From Stomorhina lunata (Eukaryota; Arthropoda; Insecta; Diptera; Rhiniidae): a DNA stretch of 64,000 bases. Made by a program: the position numbers and the translations under genes. Location: contig OW121742.1 in assembly GCA_933228675.1 (NCBI GenBank), positions 20,279,112 through 20,343,111 of the forward strand, given 5' to 3'. Below the pieces are notes generated by a model. The model made no database searches, was not told where the DNA came from, and saw only the letters and a program-made list of their open reading frames with translations. Positions 1 through 12,415 of this stretch are shown here, piece after piece; position 1 is the stretch's first letter; the number at the start of each line of letters is the position of its first letter.

Positions 1-99
1 GGGAAATCTAACACTCCCCATATGTACGTTTATGCTTAAAGCTATGTAATGATGTTTCTCTTTACGATAACGGGGTATTAGATAAGGCCTTTTAAGAGA

Positions 100-2009
100 T
101 TTTTCTTACAAAATTTAAAAGATTTCCTATAAACATAAGAAATTTTTAAAAAATTTCCTATTAAAGTATAATTTTCAAAATAAAGTATAAAAATAAGAAA
201 TTTTAAAAAACCTTTTTATTAAAATAAGAAATTTTTCAAATTTATGGAAAATTTGCTATAAAAATAAGAAATTTTTTAAAAATTTCTTATAAAAATAAAA
301 AAAAATTTCAAAAATTCCTATAAAAATAAGAACTTTTTTAAAAATTTCCTATAAAAATAAGAAATTTTTTAAAAATTTCCTATAAAATCAGAAATTTTTT
401 AAAAATTTCCTATAAAAATCAGAAATTTTTGAAAAATTTCCTATAAAAATCAGAAATTTTTGAAAAATTTTCTATAAAAATCAGAAATTTTTGAAAAATT
501 TCCTATAAAAATAAGAAATTTTTGAAAATTTCCCACAAAAATAAAAATTTTTTGAAATTTTTTTTTATAAAAATAAGAAAATTTTGAAAAATTCCCTATA
601 AAAATAAGAAATTTTTGAAAAATTTTCTATAAAAATAAGAAATTTTTGAAAAATTGCCTTTTAAAAATAAGAAATTTTTTAAAATTTCCAATAAAAATAA
701 GAACATTTTGAAAAATTTCCTATAAAAATAAGAAATTTTTGAAAAATTTCTTTAAAAAAAAAAATAAATTTTTGAAAAATTTCTTACAAAAATAAGAAAT
801 TTTTGAATTTTCAAATTTTATAAAAATAAGAAAATTTTGAAAAATTCCCTATAAAAATAAGAAAATTTTGAAAAATTCCCTATAAAAATAAGAAATTTTT
901 GAAACATTTCCTATAAAAATATGAAATTTTTGAAAATTTTCCTATAAAAATATGAAATTTTTGAAAAATTTCCTATAAAAATGAGACATTTTTGAAAAAT
1001 TTCCTTTAAAAACGAGAAATTTTTGAAAAATTTCCTTTAAAAATGAGAAATTTTTGAAAAATTTTCTATCAAAATAAGAAATGTTTGAAAAAATTCTTAT
1101 AAATATAAGAAATTTTTGAAGAATTTCTTAAAAAAATAAGAAATTTTTTAAAAATTTTCTATAACAATAAGAAATTTCCTATAAAAATAAGAAATTTTTG
1201 AAAAATTTCCTATAAAAATGAGAAATTTTTGAAAAATTTCCTTTAAAAATAAGAAACTTTTGAAAAATTTCTGATAAAAATAAGAAATTTTTTAAAATTT
1301 CTTAGAAAAATAAGAAATTTTTAAAAAATTTCCTATGACAATAAGAAATTTTTGAAAAATTTTCTATAAAATTAAGAAATTCTTGAAAATTTTCATTTAA
1401 AATAAGAAATTTTTGAAAAAATTCCTATAAAAATAAGAAATTTTTAAAAAATTTCCTATAAAAATAAGAAATTTTTGAAAAATTTCCTATAAAAATAAAA
1501 AAAATTTGAAAAATTTCTTATCAAAATAAGAAATTTTTGAAAAATTTCTTATAAAAGTAAGAAATTTTTGAAAAATTTCTTATAAAAATAAGAAATTTTT
1601 GAAAAATTTCTTATAAAAATAAGAAATTTTTGAAAAATTTCTTATAAAAATAAGAAATTTTTGAAAAATTTGTTATAAAAAAAGGAAATTTTTGAAAATT
1701 TTCTTATAAAAATAAGAAATTTTTGAAAAATTTCTTATAAAAAAAGGAAATTTTTGAAAAATTTCTTATAAAAATAAGAAATTTTTGAAAAATTTCTTAT
1801 AAAAATAAGAAATTTTTGAAAAATTTCTTATAAAAATAAGAAATTTTTGAAAAATTTCTTAAAAAAATAAGAAATTTTTGAAAAATTTCTTAAAAAAATA
1901 AGAAATTTTTGAAAAATTTCTTATAAAAATAAGAAATTTTTGAAAAATTTCTTATAAAAATAAGAAATTTTTTGAAAATTTCTTATAAAAATAAGAAATT
2001 TTTGTTTAC
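100..2009 (+). repeat. 31-bp satellite array, family A, plus orientation (A1)
   Basis: Roughly 61 copies of a 31-bp unit. The 5' half is degenerate with frequent indels; the 3' half (about 1500-2000) is cleaner. The dominant unit there reads ATAAGAAATTTTT, a central G, then AAAAATTTCTTAT and a short A linker, so the AAG and CTT ends keep the unit self-complementary. The first third mixes CCTAT ends with ATAAG ends. The array stops abruptly at about 2009, where the sequence changes to TTTACAGGGCC. No coding potential; periodicity and orientation were read directly. Confidence 0.95.
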
Positions 2010-2860
2010 AGGGCCTTAAAATCGTATATCACTTTAATGATGATACACTCTCGCACATTCAAATTTTTTTATCCAGAATTATTCCGAAATAAAATCAGTT
2101 ACAAGGATGTTATGTTGTGTTATGTGAAAAAAAAGGAAAAATTATAATTTTACATAATAATTTTCCTTTTTTTTTCTCTACGTTGTCATCAGTAAATGTG
2201 AATGTTTTATATATGAAGTAAAAAATGAGCACATTTCACTAACACACATTCATTTCATTTCCATTATTCCTTTTTTCCTTTTAAAGGCGAAAAAAATAAA
2301 ACAGAATATATTAAATATAAATTTGGTGTATGCATGATTAATTATGAAAGGACATGAAAACCTTTAAACAAGAAAAACAAAAATGATAGCTTTATATTAA
2401 AAACTTAATTTATTTAAAATTTCACTTTAACTTTATAAACCGACAAAATTTAAAAAATTCTTTCACAAAAACTGTGTTAACTTATAACAAGCCGAAAACA
2501 TTTTAACATTTGAAACTTTTTTATATCTGGCCAAAATCTTTTTAATATGTTAACAAAATCCTGTTTTTTGTAGCCAATAACCCTGATAACAATATTTAAA
2601 GCCTTTAGAAAAACTAAATAATACCTAAAGGAGACTATAATGTATCCTTTTTTTCTGTCGTTACATTCTTTTTCCGAAAACCTACCTTAATAAAAGCTTA
2701 AGAAAAAAATATATAAGCACATAAAAACCTTGAGGGATTTTTAAGTAAATTTTCATTGAAACCAAATAAATTTTCGGAGACTTAAAATATCAAAAGTGAA
2801 GGCGAATGAATAATAAAAACAACAAAAATGCAAATAACCCAGGAAGAAATCTTTCCTTTT
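2010..2860. other. AT-rich spacer between two inverted family A arrays
   Basis: About 850 bp of non-repetitive AT-rich sequence. No ORF of note, no RNA gene or transposon signature seen. It forms the loop region of a large inverted repeat made by the arrays on either side. Confidence 0.6.
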
Positions 2861-4917
2861 CTGTAGGAAATTGTTCAAAAATTTGTAATTTTTATAAGAA
2901 ATTTTTAAAAAATTTCTTATTTTTAAAGAAATTTTTCAAAATTTTATTATTTTTTTAAGAAAATTTTCAAAAATTTATTATTTTTTAAAAAAATTTTTCA
3001 AAAATTTCTTATTTTCTTTTTAAAATTTTTCATAATTTTATTTTTTTTAAATTTTTCAAAAATTTCATTTTTTTTAAGGGAATTTTACAAATATTTTCTT
3101 TTTTTAAAAAAAATTTTCAAAAATTTCTTATTTTTTTAAGAAAATTTTCAAAAATTTCTTATTTTTTTTAAGAAATTTTTCAAAATTTTCTTGTTTTAAT
3201 CGAAATTTTTCTTAAATTTCTAATTTTACAAAAATTTCTTATTTTTACAGGAAATTTTTCAAAAATTTCTTATTTTTATAAGAAATTTTTCAAAAATTTC
3301 TTATTTTTATAAGAATTTTTTCAAAAATTTCTTATTTTTATAAGAAATTTTTCAAAATTTTCTTATTTTTATAAGAAATTTTTAAAATTTTTCTTCTTTT
3401 TATAAGAAATTTTTCAAAAATTTCTTATTTTTATAAGAAAATTTTTCAAAAATTTCTTATTTTTATAAGAAAATTTTTCAAAAATTTCTTATTTTTATAA
3501 GAAATTTTATTTTTATAAATTATTTTTATAAGAAATTTTTCAAAAATTTCTTATTTTTATAAGAAATTTTTCAAAAATTTCTTATTTTTATAAGAAATTT
3601 TTCAAAAATTTCTTATTTTTATAAGAAATTTTTCAAAAATTTCCTATTTTTATAAGAAATTTTTCAAAAGTTTCTTATTTTTATAAGAAATTTTTCAAAA
3701 TTTTCTTATTTTTATAAGAAATTTTTAAAAAATTTCTTATTTTTATAAGAAATTTTTCAAAAATTTCTTGTTTTTATAAGAAATTTTTCAAAAATTTCTT
3801 ATTTTTATAAAAAATTTTTCAAAAATTTCTTATTTTTATAAGAAATTTTTCAAAAATTTCTTATTTTTATAAGGAATTTTTCAAAAATTTCTTATTTTTT
3901 TAAGAAATTTTTCAAATTTTTTTTTTATTTTTATAAGAAATTTTTCAAAATTTTTTTATTTTTAAAGGAAATTTTTCTAAAATGTTTTATTTTTGTAAAT
4001 TTTGAAATTTTTCAAAAATTTTTTTATTTTTATAAGAAGGAATTTCTTATTTTTATAAGAAATTTCTCAAAAGTTTCTTATTTTTACAAGAAATTTTTCA
4101 AAAATTTCTTATTGTCATAGGAAACTTTTAAAAAATTTCTTATTTTTATATATACATATAGAAAATTTTAGATATAGACAATTTTTCTTATTTTTATAGC
4201 AAATTTTTCAAAATTTTCTTATTTTTATAGGAAATTTTTCAAAAATTTCTTATTTTTATAGGAAATTTTTCAAAAATTTCTTATTTCGATAGGAAATTTT
4301 TCATAAATTTCTTATTTTTATAGGAAATTTTTCAAAAATTTCTTATTTTTATAGGAAATTTTTTCAAAAATTTCTTATTTTTAAAGGAAATTTTTCAAAA
4401 ATTTCTTATTTTTATAGGAAATTTTTCAAAAATTTCTTATTTTTTTTAATTTTTAAAAAATTTTTTATTTTTATAGGAAATTTTCAAAAATTTCTTATTT
4501 TTATAGGAAATTTTTCAAAAATTTCTTATTTTTATAGGAAATTTTTCAAAAATTTCTTATATTTATAGGAAATTTATCAAAAATTTGTTATTTTTATAGG
4601 AAATTTTTCAAAAATTTCTTATTTTTATAGGAAAATTTTCAAAAATTTCTTATTTTTATAGGAAATTTTTCAAAAATTTCTTATTTTTATAGGAAATTTT
4701 TCAAAAATTTCTTATTTTTATAGGAAATTTTTCAAAAATTTCTTATTTTTATAGGAAATTTTTTAAAAAGTTCTTATTTTTATAGGAAATTTTTGAAAAA
4801 TTTCTTATTTTTATAGGAAATTTTTCAAAAATTTCTTATTTTTATAGGAAATTTTTCAAAAATTTCTTATTTTTATGGGAAAGTTTTTAAAAACTTATTT
4901 CTTTTAAGAGAAATTTC
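2861..4917 (-). repeat. 31-bp satellite array, family A, reverse orientation (A2)
   Basis: About 66 units of the reverse complement of A1, recognised by the central C and the TTTT linker. The first 350 bp are degenerate. From about 3220 to 3900 the flanks are TATAAG and CTTAT (symmetric). From about 4190 to 4880 they are TATAGG and CTTAT, which is a one-sided change. The end is sharp near 4917. Confidence 0.95.
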
Positions 4918-6292
4918 CTGCTGGGCATCTTTGTATATGAATAAAATGGAAACAATACATTCTCCTCAAATTTTCATTATTATTTCACTTTTACTCTCCG
5001 AATATCCTTTGAAACACAACAATAATTCCTTTTCCCAAGTAGCCGCCTAAGTTTTTAAGGACAGATTCTCACAAAAAATCACATTTTCCTGATGATGTAT
5101 AAAAAATGTTAATGTTAAAGATTGTTCCATTAACATTCTTCTTTTCATTCTGTTTTTTTACCCTAAATTTCATTTTCCCATTCCCTGAAAAAGACTCATT
5201 CAACTTTAAGATTACTGTTGGCATAGATAAGCAGGTCCTTCTTTTTTCTGTTGTTGCTTCTGCTCCTTAGCTCGTAAAACTCTTTGGTGAACGAGATGAT
5301 GATGATGATGAGTCTAACGCAAAAATTGCCAAATAAATTCGTAAAAAAATATATTAATATCAATGAATTCTAAGGATTTAAGACTATAAATTACATGATA
5401 ATTTGATAGGATTGAAATGTGAACAAAATTGAACTATTTATTTTAGATACACACAGAGCGAGTAACTGGGAAATGTTTCTTAAGGATTTATCGGAGGGTG
5501 TGGATTTGGTTGCTATTGTTGCTTTTTATATTATAGAATCTTGGAATAGGAGTAGATCTACTTATAGGCTGGAAATTGTGTGATAACAATAAACTTCCTA
5601 AGAGATGTAGTTAAGAAATAAAATTTGCTTTTAAATTGATTTATTTAAAAATCATAAGGTTTTTTTTTGAGATATGAGTAAAATTGGTAAATGCGAATTT
5701 TGTTAAGCCTGAAAAATATTATAAAGAAATACAAAGAAAGCCATAAAATGGAACAATAAACATTTATTGCATTTTAAACGACTTCTAAAGAGGTGCTTAA
5801 ATGGAAAATAGTTCAGTTTGGCCTATGAAAGGGGGGAAAAGGGTCTATTTTATATGTATTTGTTACACGTTTTAGGGATTAGCAAAAGTCATCAACAGAA
5901 GAGTTCGGCAATAATTTCTTCTCTCTGTGGTTTTGTTTTAAAAATAAAAGTATAAATATCAGCTACCAAGAGCTTTGAACTATGAGTCTAAGATATATGT
6001 GAAATGGCCGAATCTGCAAAACACATCAAATGATGGTATTGGGTCAAAAACGATTTCACTTTTTATGCCCAAAAATAAAAAATAGTACCAAATACTTGTT
6101 TAATATTAATTTAATTTTCTGTATAAATTTTGTTTCTGGGTAGTTCAAAAGGTCAAAAAAATACAGAACTAATACTTAATTTTAATGTTTTTGTTTTCGA
6201 ACGCCATCGTTACAAAATTTACCCTTTCTACCCTTTTTTACTATCTAAGCTCCCTAAAATCCCTTGATGGTGAATTTAATTATTAAGTCAAA
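4918..6292. other. AT-rich non-coding stretch
   Basis: Single-copy-looking AT-rich DNA with a short GAT microsatellite near 5297-5311. No ORF, RNA gene or transposon end recognised. It lies between array A2 and array B, probably within the intron of the minus-strand gene starting at 8514. Confidence 0.5.
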
Positions 6293-7826
6293 CAAATTTC
6301 TATGGAAAAATTTTAGAATAATTTAAATAGAAAAATTTTACAAAAGTTTTTATATCAAAAAAATTTCTGTATAAAAATTTATATATCACAAAAATTTGTG
6401 AATCTAAATTTTTTATGTATATCAAACAAAATTTTCTGTAAAAACAAATTTTATATCAAAAAAAAAATTCTATAGAAAAATATTTATATCAAAAAATTTT
6501 CCATAGAAATTTCTATAGAAAAATTTTATATTAAAAAATTTTCTACAGAAAAATTTTTTATGTCAAAAAATTTTCTAAAGAAAAATTTAACATCAAAAAA
6601 TTTTCTATAGAAAAATTTTGATATCAAAAATTTTAGAATTTTCTATAGAAAACTTTTATTCCAAAAAATTTTCTATAAAAAAAATTTATATCAAAAAACT
6701 TTCTATAGAAAGATTTTAATATCAAACATATTTCTATGACAGAATTTTCTACAGAAAAATTTTCGTATCACAAAAATTTTCTATAGGAAAATTTTCATAT
6801 CAACGAATTTTCTATAGGAAAATTTTCTATAGAAAAATTTTCATATCAAAAGATTTTCTATAGAAAAATTTTATGTGTCAAAAAATTTTTGTATCGAAAA
6901 ATTTTCTATATGAAAATTCTTATATCAAAAATTTTTTTATCAACAAATTTTCTATGGAAAAATTTTTTTATCAAAAAATATTTTATAGATAAATTTGTAT
7001 ATCAAAAAAAATTGCTTCAGAAAAGTTTTGTATAGAAAAATTTTTATATCAAAAAATGTTCTATAGAAAAATTTTTATATCAAAAAATTTTATTGGAAAT
7101 ATCAAACAATTTTTATATCAAAAAATTTTATTTCAAAAAATTTTAATATCAAAAAATTTTCTAGAGAAAAATTTTCATATCAAAAAATTTTCTATAGAAA
7201 AATTTTCATATCAAAAAATTTTCTATAGAAAAATTGTTTATGTCAAAAAATTTTTTATAGAAAAATTTCATATCTAAAAATTTTCTATAGACAAATTTTT
7301 TATATCAAAAATTTTTATTTCAAAAAGTTTTCTATAGAAAAATTTTATATCAAACAATTTTCTATAGAAAAATATCAAATAATTTTTATATCAAAAAAAC
7401 TTTCAATAGAAAAATTTTTATATCAATTTTTTTATCAAAAAATTTTCTATAGAAAAATTTTTACATAAAAAAATTTTTATATCAAACGATTTTCTATAGA
7501 AAAATTTTTATATCAAAAAAATTTCTTTAGAAATGTTTTGTATAGAAAAATTTGTATATCAAAAAATGTTTTATAGAAAAATGTTTATATCAACAAATTT
7601 TCTAAAGAAAAATTTATATATCAAAAAATTTTATTGGAAATATCAAACAATTTTTATATCAAAAATTTCTATTTCAAAAAATTTTTATTTCAAAAAATTT
7701 TATATAAAAAAATTTGACATCAAAAAATTTTCTAAAGAAAAAATTGATATCAAAAATTTTCTATAGAAAACTTTTAATAAAAAAAATTTTTTATATCAAA
7801 AAAATTTCTGGAGGAAAACTTTTCAA
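6293..7826 (+). repeat. 31-bp satellite array, CTATAG superfamily, ATATCA variant (array B)
   Basis: About 49 diverged units with core TTTTCTATAGAAAA and variable arm ATATCA. Short open frames in it (for example 7056-7277 and 7533-7766) translate as the repeat itself, because three units (93 bp) give a 31-residue protein period; they are not genes. The array lies in the same orientation as arrays D and E. Its last recognisable units fall about 30-50 bp from the splice donor at 7856, so it occupies the very start of that intron. Confidence 0.93.
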
Positions 7827-7850
7827 ATTTGGTTTTCCTTTTAATTTTTT

Positions 7851-7858
7851 ACTTACAA
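7851..7858 (-). other. 5' splice site (donor) of the 7857-8514 exon
   Basis: Read on the minus strand, the exon ends with ...AAAATTT and is followed at once by GTAAGT, the optimal metazoan donor. Reading through it would give only three more codons before a TAA at 7851-7849. The exon would end after the first base of a codon (phase 1). Inferred from consensus only; no transcript evidence is available here. Confidence 0.7.
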
Positions 7859-8514
7859 ATTTTTTCACTTTCGCTTTTCTCCACATTTTCCTTATTCGCT
7901 TTGTTACCCGAACGTTTATTTTGATGATTTTGTGATTTCAACATTTGACGTTGTTTGTTGCTGCCCTTGTTGTTGCCACCATTCGAATGCTGTTGTTTCG
8001 TTTGCTGCTGCTGATTGTTGCCTGATAATCCTGATGCAGCAGAAAATTTCTTATCCGAATGTTTGCGTCTATTCGAGTTAGAACTTGAAGATGTTGAAGG
8101 CGATGCTGATGACGAAGATGTGGCTGCTGATGAACTTCCCTCTTGAGGGGCGGCTGAGTTTTTATTTAATTTTTTATTATTAGTTTTTTGACGTTTACCA
8201 TCATTGTTTCCGGCAGCTGGAGAAATATTATGATTTTGATCGGTGGTTGCTCCTCTGGCGGCACGCACCAGAACATCACCCGATTCCATAGACATGACTA
8301 ATTTGGCAGACGATAATGCGGGTGAATACAAGGAATCGGTTGAGTGCCTTTTTCCGTATTTGGAGGATCTGGTATTGCGGCTGTTGCTAGACAAGCGACT
8401 GTTGGCGCTGTCGCCGACATTTCTGGCGGATGCCAAGTTCTTTGTACCATAAATCAATGTCGGTTGAAATGCCAACATGGCTAACAAAAGCACGGATGCT
8501 ATTACGAGATTCAT
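7857..8514 (-). CDS. First coding exon of a secreted or membrane protein, basic and low-complexity; identity unknown
   Basis: Starts at ATG 8514-8512 in a CAAAATG context that fits the fly Kozak consensus. Residues 1-23 form a classic signal peptide: Met-Asn, a hydrophobic core rich in Leu/Val/Ala, probable cleavage after TLIYG. The rest is hydrophilic and low-complexity: a dibasic Lys-Arg at 55-56 (possible proprotein cleavage), a second Lys-Arg near 108, a Ser-rich tract at about 127-147, Gln runs near 168-175, and a Lys/Asn/Gln-rich end to residue 219. No folded domain or cysteine pattern is visible; the only Cys in the open frame lies past the donor. GC content is clearly above the flanks and codon use looks genuine, unlike the other open frames. 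The open frame runs to 7849, but the last codons cross a GTAAGT donor, so the exon most likely ends at 7857 and the protein continues outside the window or beyond recognition. It may be an N-terminal or prodomain exon of a developmental ligand or matrix protein, but I do not recognise it. Confidence 0.75.
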
Positions 8515-8650
8515 TTTGAAAATGAGTTAGAATTTTCCTTCGCTTCACACACAAACACGGAAGCACACGCACACGAACAGGAGAACAAAAGGCACAAATA
8601 CAAATACTTTGGCCCACACACACACACACACAGAGTAAATGCTAGTAAAT
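8515..8650 (-). promoter_or_regulatory. Probable 5' UTR or promoter-proximal region of the 8514 gene
   Basis: No splice acceptor is visible directly upstream of the ATG, so the 5' UTR probably continues here. It contains a CA/GT dinucleotide tract at about 8612-8632. No clear TATA box or initiator could be assigned, so the transcription start is unknown. Confidence 0.3.
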
Positions 8651-9850
8651 TGTGGGCAAAAATTTATTTTCTTGTTGTTGGTTTTTTATAGCTGTTGTTG
8701 TTGACTTCGTTGTTCGGGATGTTTTTGTTTGTGGTTTTTATAAAGAGAATTGGGTTAGTTGTTGCTGTTGTTGTTGTTATTGTTTCACTACTATGATAGT
8801 TCTAGGATGTTACTGCTTCTGCTCCTGTTGTTGTCCTTCTTAATATAAGAGTTTATAACTACTTTTGTGGTTCTTGCCAAAATCTGTAAAAATACCAGAA
8901 AAAAAAATTACAAAAATTAAAATAAAAAACCATTGAAAGTAGGGAAATGAGTTACACAAAAAAAGTCAACATCATTTAGTTTGTTATCTTTCGCAAGAAA
9001 TAACTTGTAAAATAATGCTGCTGTTAGACTAAAATCAACATTGAATACATATACCATTTCGAGAAAATTGTGTAAATGTAAAATGTTACTAAAAATACAT
9101 TTTAATTATTTTAAATTGCTACAAAAAAAGTAACGACTTTTTGCCAAGAAATATTTCAAATCCTACTAAAACTAAAATCCAGTTAAAGGGACTTATCACC
9201 AGACATTCTGATATACAAACATATGGAAGGCTTAACTTTTTGGCTCTCGAAAGCAAATATCTAACCTCAAGCTTAAAGAACCAACAAGAAAATGGTAAAA
9301 ATAATTGTTTTGGCAAAAGAAATATTAAGCTTATTAATTTTTGCCTTTTACTTATGGCTGGTGCAAAGAAAATAAATGGGTTAAAACATTTATTTAAATG
9401 AATTGATAATTTAAACAAAAACTATTTAAGTATGATAATTTATGGGTTATGGCCAGAGAAACAAGTGGATCAAAAAACTTTGGCTGCGGCTGCTTACCAA
9501 AAAAATTGTAGGCGGCGCACTAGGGTATTTCTGAGGTAAAAAAGCTATATTTTAACCACCGCTTTCAAAAATCTAATAATTCAGCTCTATAGAGAAAAGT
9601 CTAGATATTAATTATCGATAATTGTTTTCAAGAAAAAATTATACTTTGTGCTATAAAAAGGTATTGAAATGTGCTTAATGTTCTAAAACGAAAAGTGATG
9701 AAATTTTTAATCAAACTCAGTAGCTTTAATCTTGATGTCGAATTAATTAAGATACAAAACCACAGTTTTAGTCTGAAGAAGAAAATAACTTAATCTCGTA
9801 TATAGTTTAGAAGATATCAGGAAATCAAAAAAGCTCTACAAAATTCAGTG
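8651..9850. other. Non-coding stretch with TTG/TGC triplet runs
   Basis: GTT/GCT triplet-rich runs occur at about 8683-8835. The rest is AT-rich and mostly single-copy in appearance. Overlapping open frames on both strands at 9119-9418 show no domain, signal peptide or low-complexity pattern of a real protein, so I do not call a gene. It could be upstream sequence or a 5' UTR intron of the minus-strand gene. Confidence 0.4.
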
Positions 9851-10029
9851 TTTTCGTTTTTCTTTGGACAAAAGCAAAGTTTTCTCGGTTTTGCTCCATG
9901 CTCCCACCATAACCGTGTGAAAGGTGAGAGTCTCTTCTTTAGATTGAGCTCAGAAAATTCACCAAAATTTAACGATCGTAAAACAAGTTCAAAATTTTTT
10001 GAAAAAAGTCACATAAATTCTTACTCATA

Positions 10030-11260
10030 ATTTAAGCAAAAAGTGTTGCAGTCGTTTAGGCGTAACTTTTGAATCAAATTGAATTTAAGTATAAGTTTTG
10101 TAGAGGTCGACTGATTTCAACCAAAACTAGTAGAGTTGTTTTTAAGGTCAACCAATAGATGTGTGCCGAGTTTCATCAAATTCTGTCTAGAATTGCGGCT
10201 TATATTGAGAAGAAAAACAAGTAAGAAAGTGCTATAGTCGATCAAGCCCGGCTATACGATACCCTTCTTCACTAAGATCAAAGACGCTCTTTTTCCTGTA
10301 TAAAGACAAATATTTGCTAAATTTTGCCTTCATCCAAACATTTTCTCAAAACTTATATATTTAAGTTGTTTCCGTCATTTGGACTTATATGAGAGCTAGG
10401 GTCAAATGTGGACCAATTATCTCGAAATTTGGTAAATTGATTACAGTTTTTACAAAAATTATGTATGTAAAAAATAAACTCCAAATTCTCATTATCTTCA
10501 GATTTACGAGCGTTTTAGGGATTTTTGTCACATTTGGTGTGTTTTGATAGAAGATTTTGTATGGGAGCTACGGTGAAATGTGGACCGATTTCAACGAAAT
10601 TTAGTACAGTAATTTTGGTTAACATAAGCAGTATAAGTTTTCAATTTCATGAAAAAATATTTTTGTGGCCAAAATATCAATTCCGGGACCGATTTTGACG
10701 AATTTCAATAGCCATGGTAACACCATCAAAAAATGATCTGTGTCAAATTTAATCAAGTTATCTTTAGAATTGCGACCTATACTTTGATTCCATGGTTTAC
10801 ACAGGGGTCCAGCCAGACGGACGGACAGACAGACTAATATCGCTAAATCGACTCAGAAAGTGATTCTAAGTCTATTGGTAGATCTAAGACAAATATTTCT
10901 TTGCGTTACATACATCAGCGCAAACTTAAAATACCCTTTCCAACTATGGTGGTGAAGGATATAAAAGGAGAAAAATGGTGGTCCAAAGCAGCTATCCCAA
11001 GTAGTGGCCGGATAGTAACCAAAATTGGTTGAGCTCTTTGTTAAATAAACTAATAGACGTGTGCCAAATTTTTTCAAATTCTTTTGAGAATTCCGGCTTT
11101 TACATTGAGAACAATAATAAGTGAAAAATGGGGGTCCAAGGCAGCTACCTCAAAGAGTCAAGAGATCTCAACCAAAATTAACAAAAATCTTTCTTGGGTC
11201 AATTAATAGACGTGTGCTTAAGTTTTACATTGAAAATAAAAAAAAGTGAAAAATGGGGGC
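10030..11260 (+). repeat. Diverged repeat of about 155 bp interrupted by a HINE-like element
   Basis: A phrase containing AATAGACGTGTGCC and ending with a GCGGCTT...ACATTGAGAA motif occurs near 10155, 11050 and 11206, each followed by an AAGTGAAAAATGG-type stretch where not interrupted. The first copy is cut just after ATTGAGAAGAA by the HINE-like element at 10214. This indicates an older repeat family into which that element inserted. Confidence 0.55.
10214..10965 (+). mobile_element. HINE/mini-me-like non-autonomous Helentron, plus copy
   Basis: Begins AAACAAGTAAGAAAGTGCTA, then an imperfect hairpin (GTCGATC..GCCCGGC) and TATACGATACCCTTC. It carries an imperfect GACGGACGGACAGACAGAC tract at about 10818 and ends near a near-palindrome, CCAACTATGGTGGTGAAGG. 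Dipteran mini-me/DINE-1/HINE elements are known for a terminal hairpin, subterminal inverted repeats and GTCY microsatellites, and the same pattern is seen here. A closely related copy in opposite orientation lies at 13667-14453. No Rep/helicase coding sequence, as expected for a non-autonomous element. Confidence 0.65.
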
Positions 11261-12028
11261 CCAAAATGGGGGTACCCCAGGAGCCGACGGATTTTGCAAA
11301 ATTTTTTTGAATAAATCTTATCTATATAAAACTAAACAAGTGTGTCAAATTTCATCGTTGTCAATTTTTTGCACTTCGATGTATGGAGAAATACCACTGT
11401 ACGACGGGCTGAAAGGAAATAAGTCCATAACTTCTAAACCGGATTTTAGAAATAATTTTATGTGCTTATAGCAGAAGTGTTGGGGAGCTTAAGTTTTGAA
11501 CCAGGAAAGCCTAGATTTTATTGGGGCGCCACAATCGGCCCTCAAAAATGGGGCATCCCGACTCACTTAAAAGGATATATAATTGTCATTTCCCAACCGA
11601 ATCATACTTTATAATAAATACGTAGGTCAAGAAGGTCAAGATCTACAAAAAACGTCGCTACATGCATATTCTATCTCTTATGGTTTTAAAGATATTAGAT
11701 TTCAAATATTAAAATTTTAAATTTTTGTTCTATTTCGGTCATTCTAATGAAAATACGGAAAATACATCAATGGAAATGGGGGCCAACCTAAGGATAACAA
11801 AATATTATATGGTCATACAAGATTAGTATGTGGTCCTTGAGTCAAATCTGTTAAGAGGAAGTGGGTAAAAATGGATAAGCAAATTTGAACGGAATTACAG
11901 ATCGAAAATTGAACTTTAACCTTAAATTTCTTTACGACCTCTGTACAGATGTTAATAAAACCCAAACTTGATAAAAGCTTGAGATGTTATCTATTGACTA
12001 AAAAAAGAACGACAACGAAATCTTATAT
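11261..12028. other. Degenerate repeat-derived stretch inside the nested element cluster
   Basis: Contains GGGGTACCCC-like and 'GGGGCGCC' islands and short phrases shared with neighbouring repeats (AAAATGGGGGCCC). No ORF of note; the 72-codon frame at 11253 has no recognisable domain. Probably old transposon debris. Confidence 0.35.
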
Positions 12029-12415
12029 AGGTCTCACATCCGGAAATTGAGATTTTGGACATAAATTTCTGTATATTGTTATAAAGAAGAAATATTGCTT
12101 ATCCAAATCGGTCCATATTTGACCATAGCTCCCAAACAAGACTTTCTGGCAAAAGAGACTTAAATGCGTCAAAAATTAGGGACCGTAACTGTTATAGCTT
12201 TTACCGTAAAAGTCAGAAAATAAAAGTTATTTTTTGACTTTTATTTTTTTGAGCAAAAATAGAAGTTAATTTTTTGACTTTTATTTTAAGAGCAGAAATA
12301 AAAGTTATTTTTGACTTTTATTTTTTCGAGCAAAAATAAAAGTTATTTTTGAACTTTTATTTCTTTAAGCAAAAATAACAGTTATTTTTGACTTTTTATT
12401 AATTAAAAAGTTACA
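12029..12415 (+). repeat. Left copy of a direct duplication, with a 40-bp minisatellite
   Basis: Starts at AGGTCTCACATCCGG and matches 13240-13670 through CATATTTGACCATAGCTC, GACTTTCTGG and AACTGTTATAGCTTTTA. It then runs into units of about 40 bp in which AAATAAAAGTTA and TTGACTTTTATTTT are separated by a GAGC linker. Each unit has inverted arms (AATAAAAGT / ACTTTTATT). Confidence 0.75.

Noticed and set aside
100..4917. Possible CRISPR-like array (regular repeats)
   Set aside because: Repeats are contiguous with no unique spacers, there are no cas genes, and the context is eukaryotic.
7056..7766. Lys/Phe/Ile-rich open frames in array B (likewise 16421-16648, 31960-32527 and 59385-59570)
   Set aside because: They are translations of the 31-bp repeat, which gives a 31-residue period over three units. 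No start context or composition of a real protein.
8243..8629. Open frames on the plus strand and in another minus frame overlapping the 7857-8514 exon
   Set aside because: Shadows of the exon; only the frame with the signal peptide and Kozak start is credible.
9119..9418. Overlapping 99- and 86-codon frames on opposite strands
   Set aside because: Neither shows a domain or coding bias; overlap on both strands is typical of chance.
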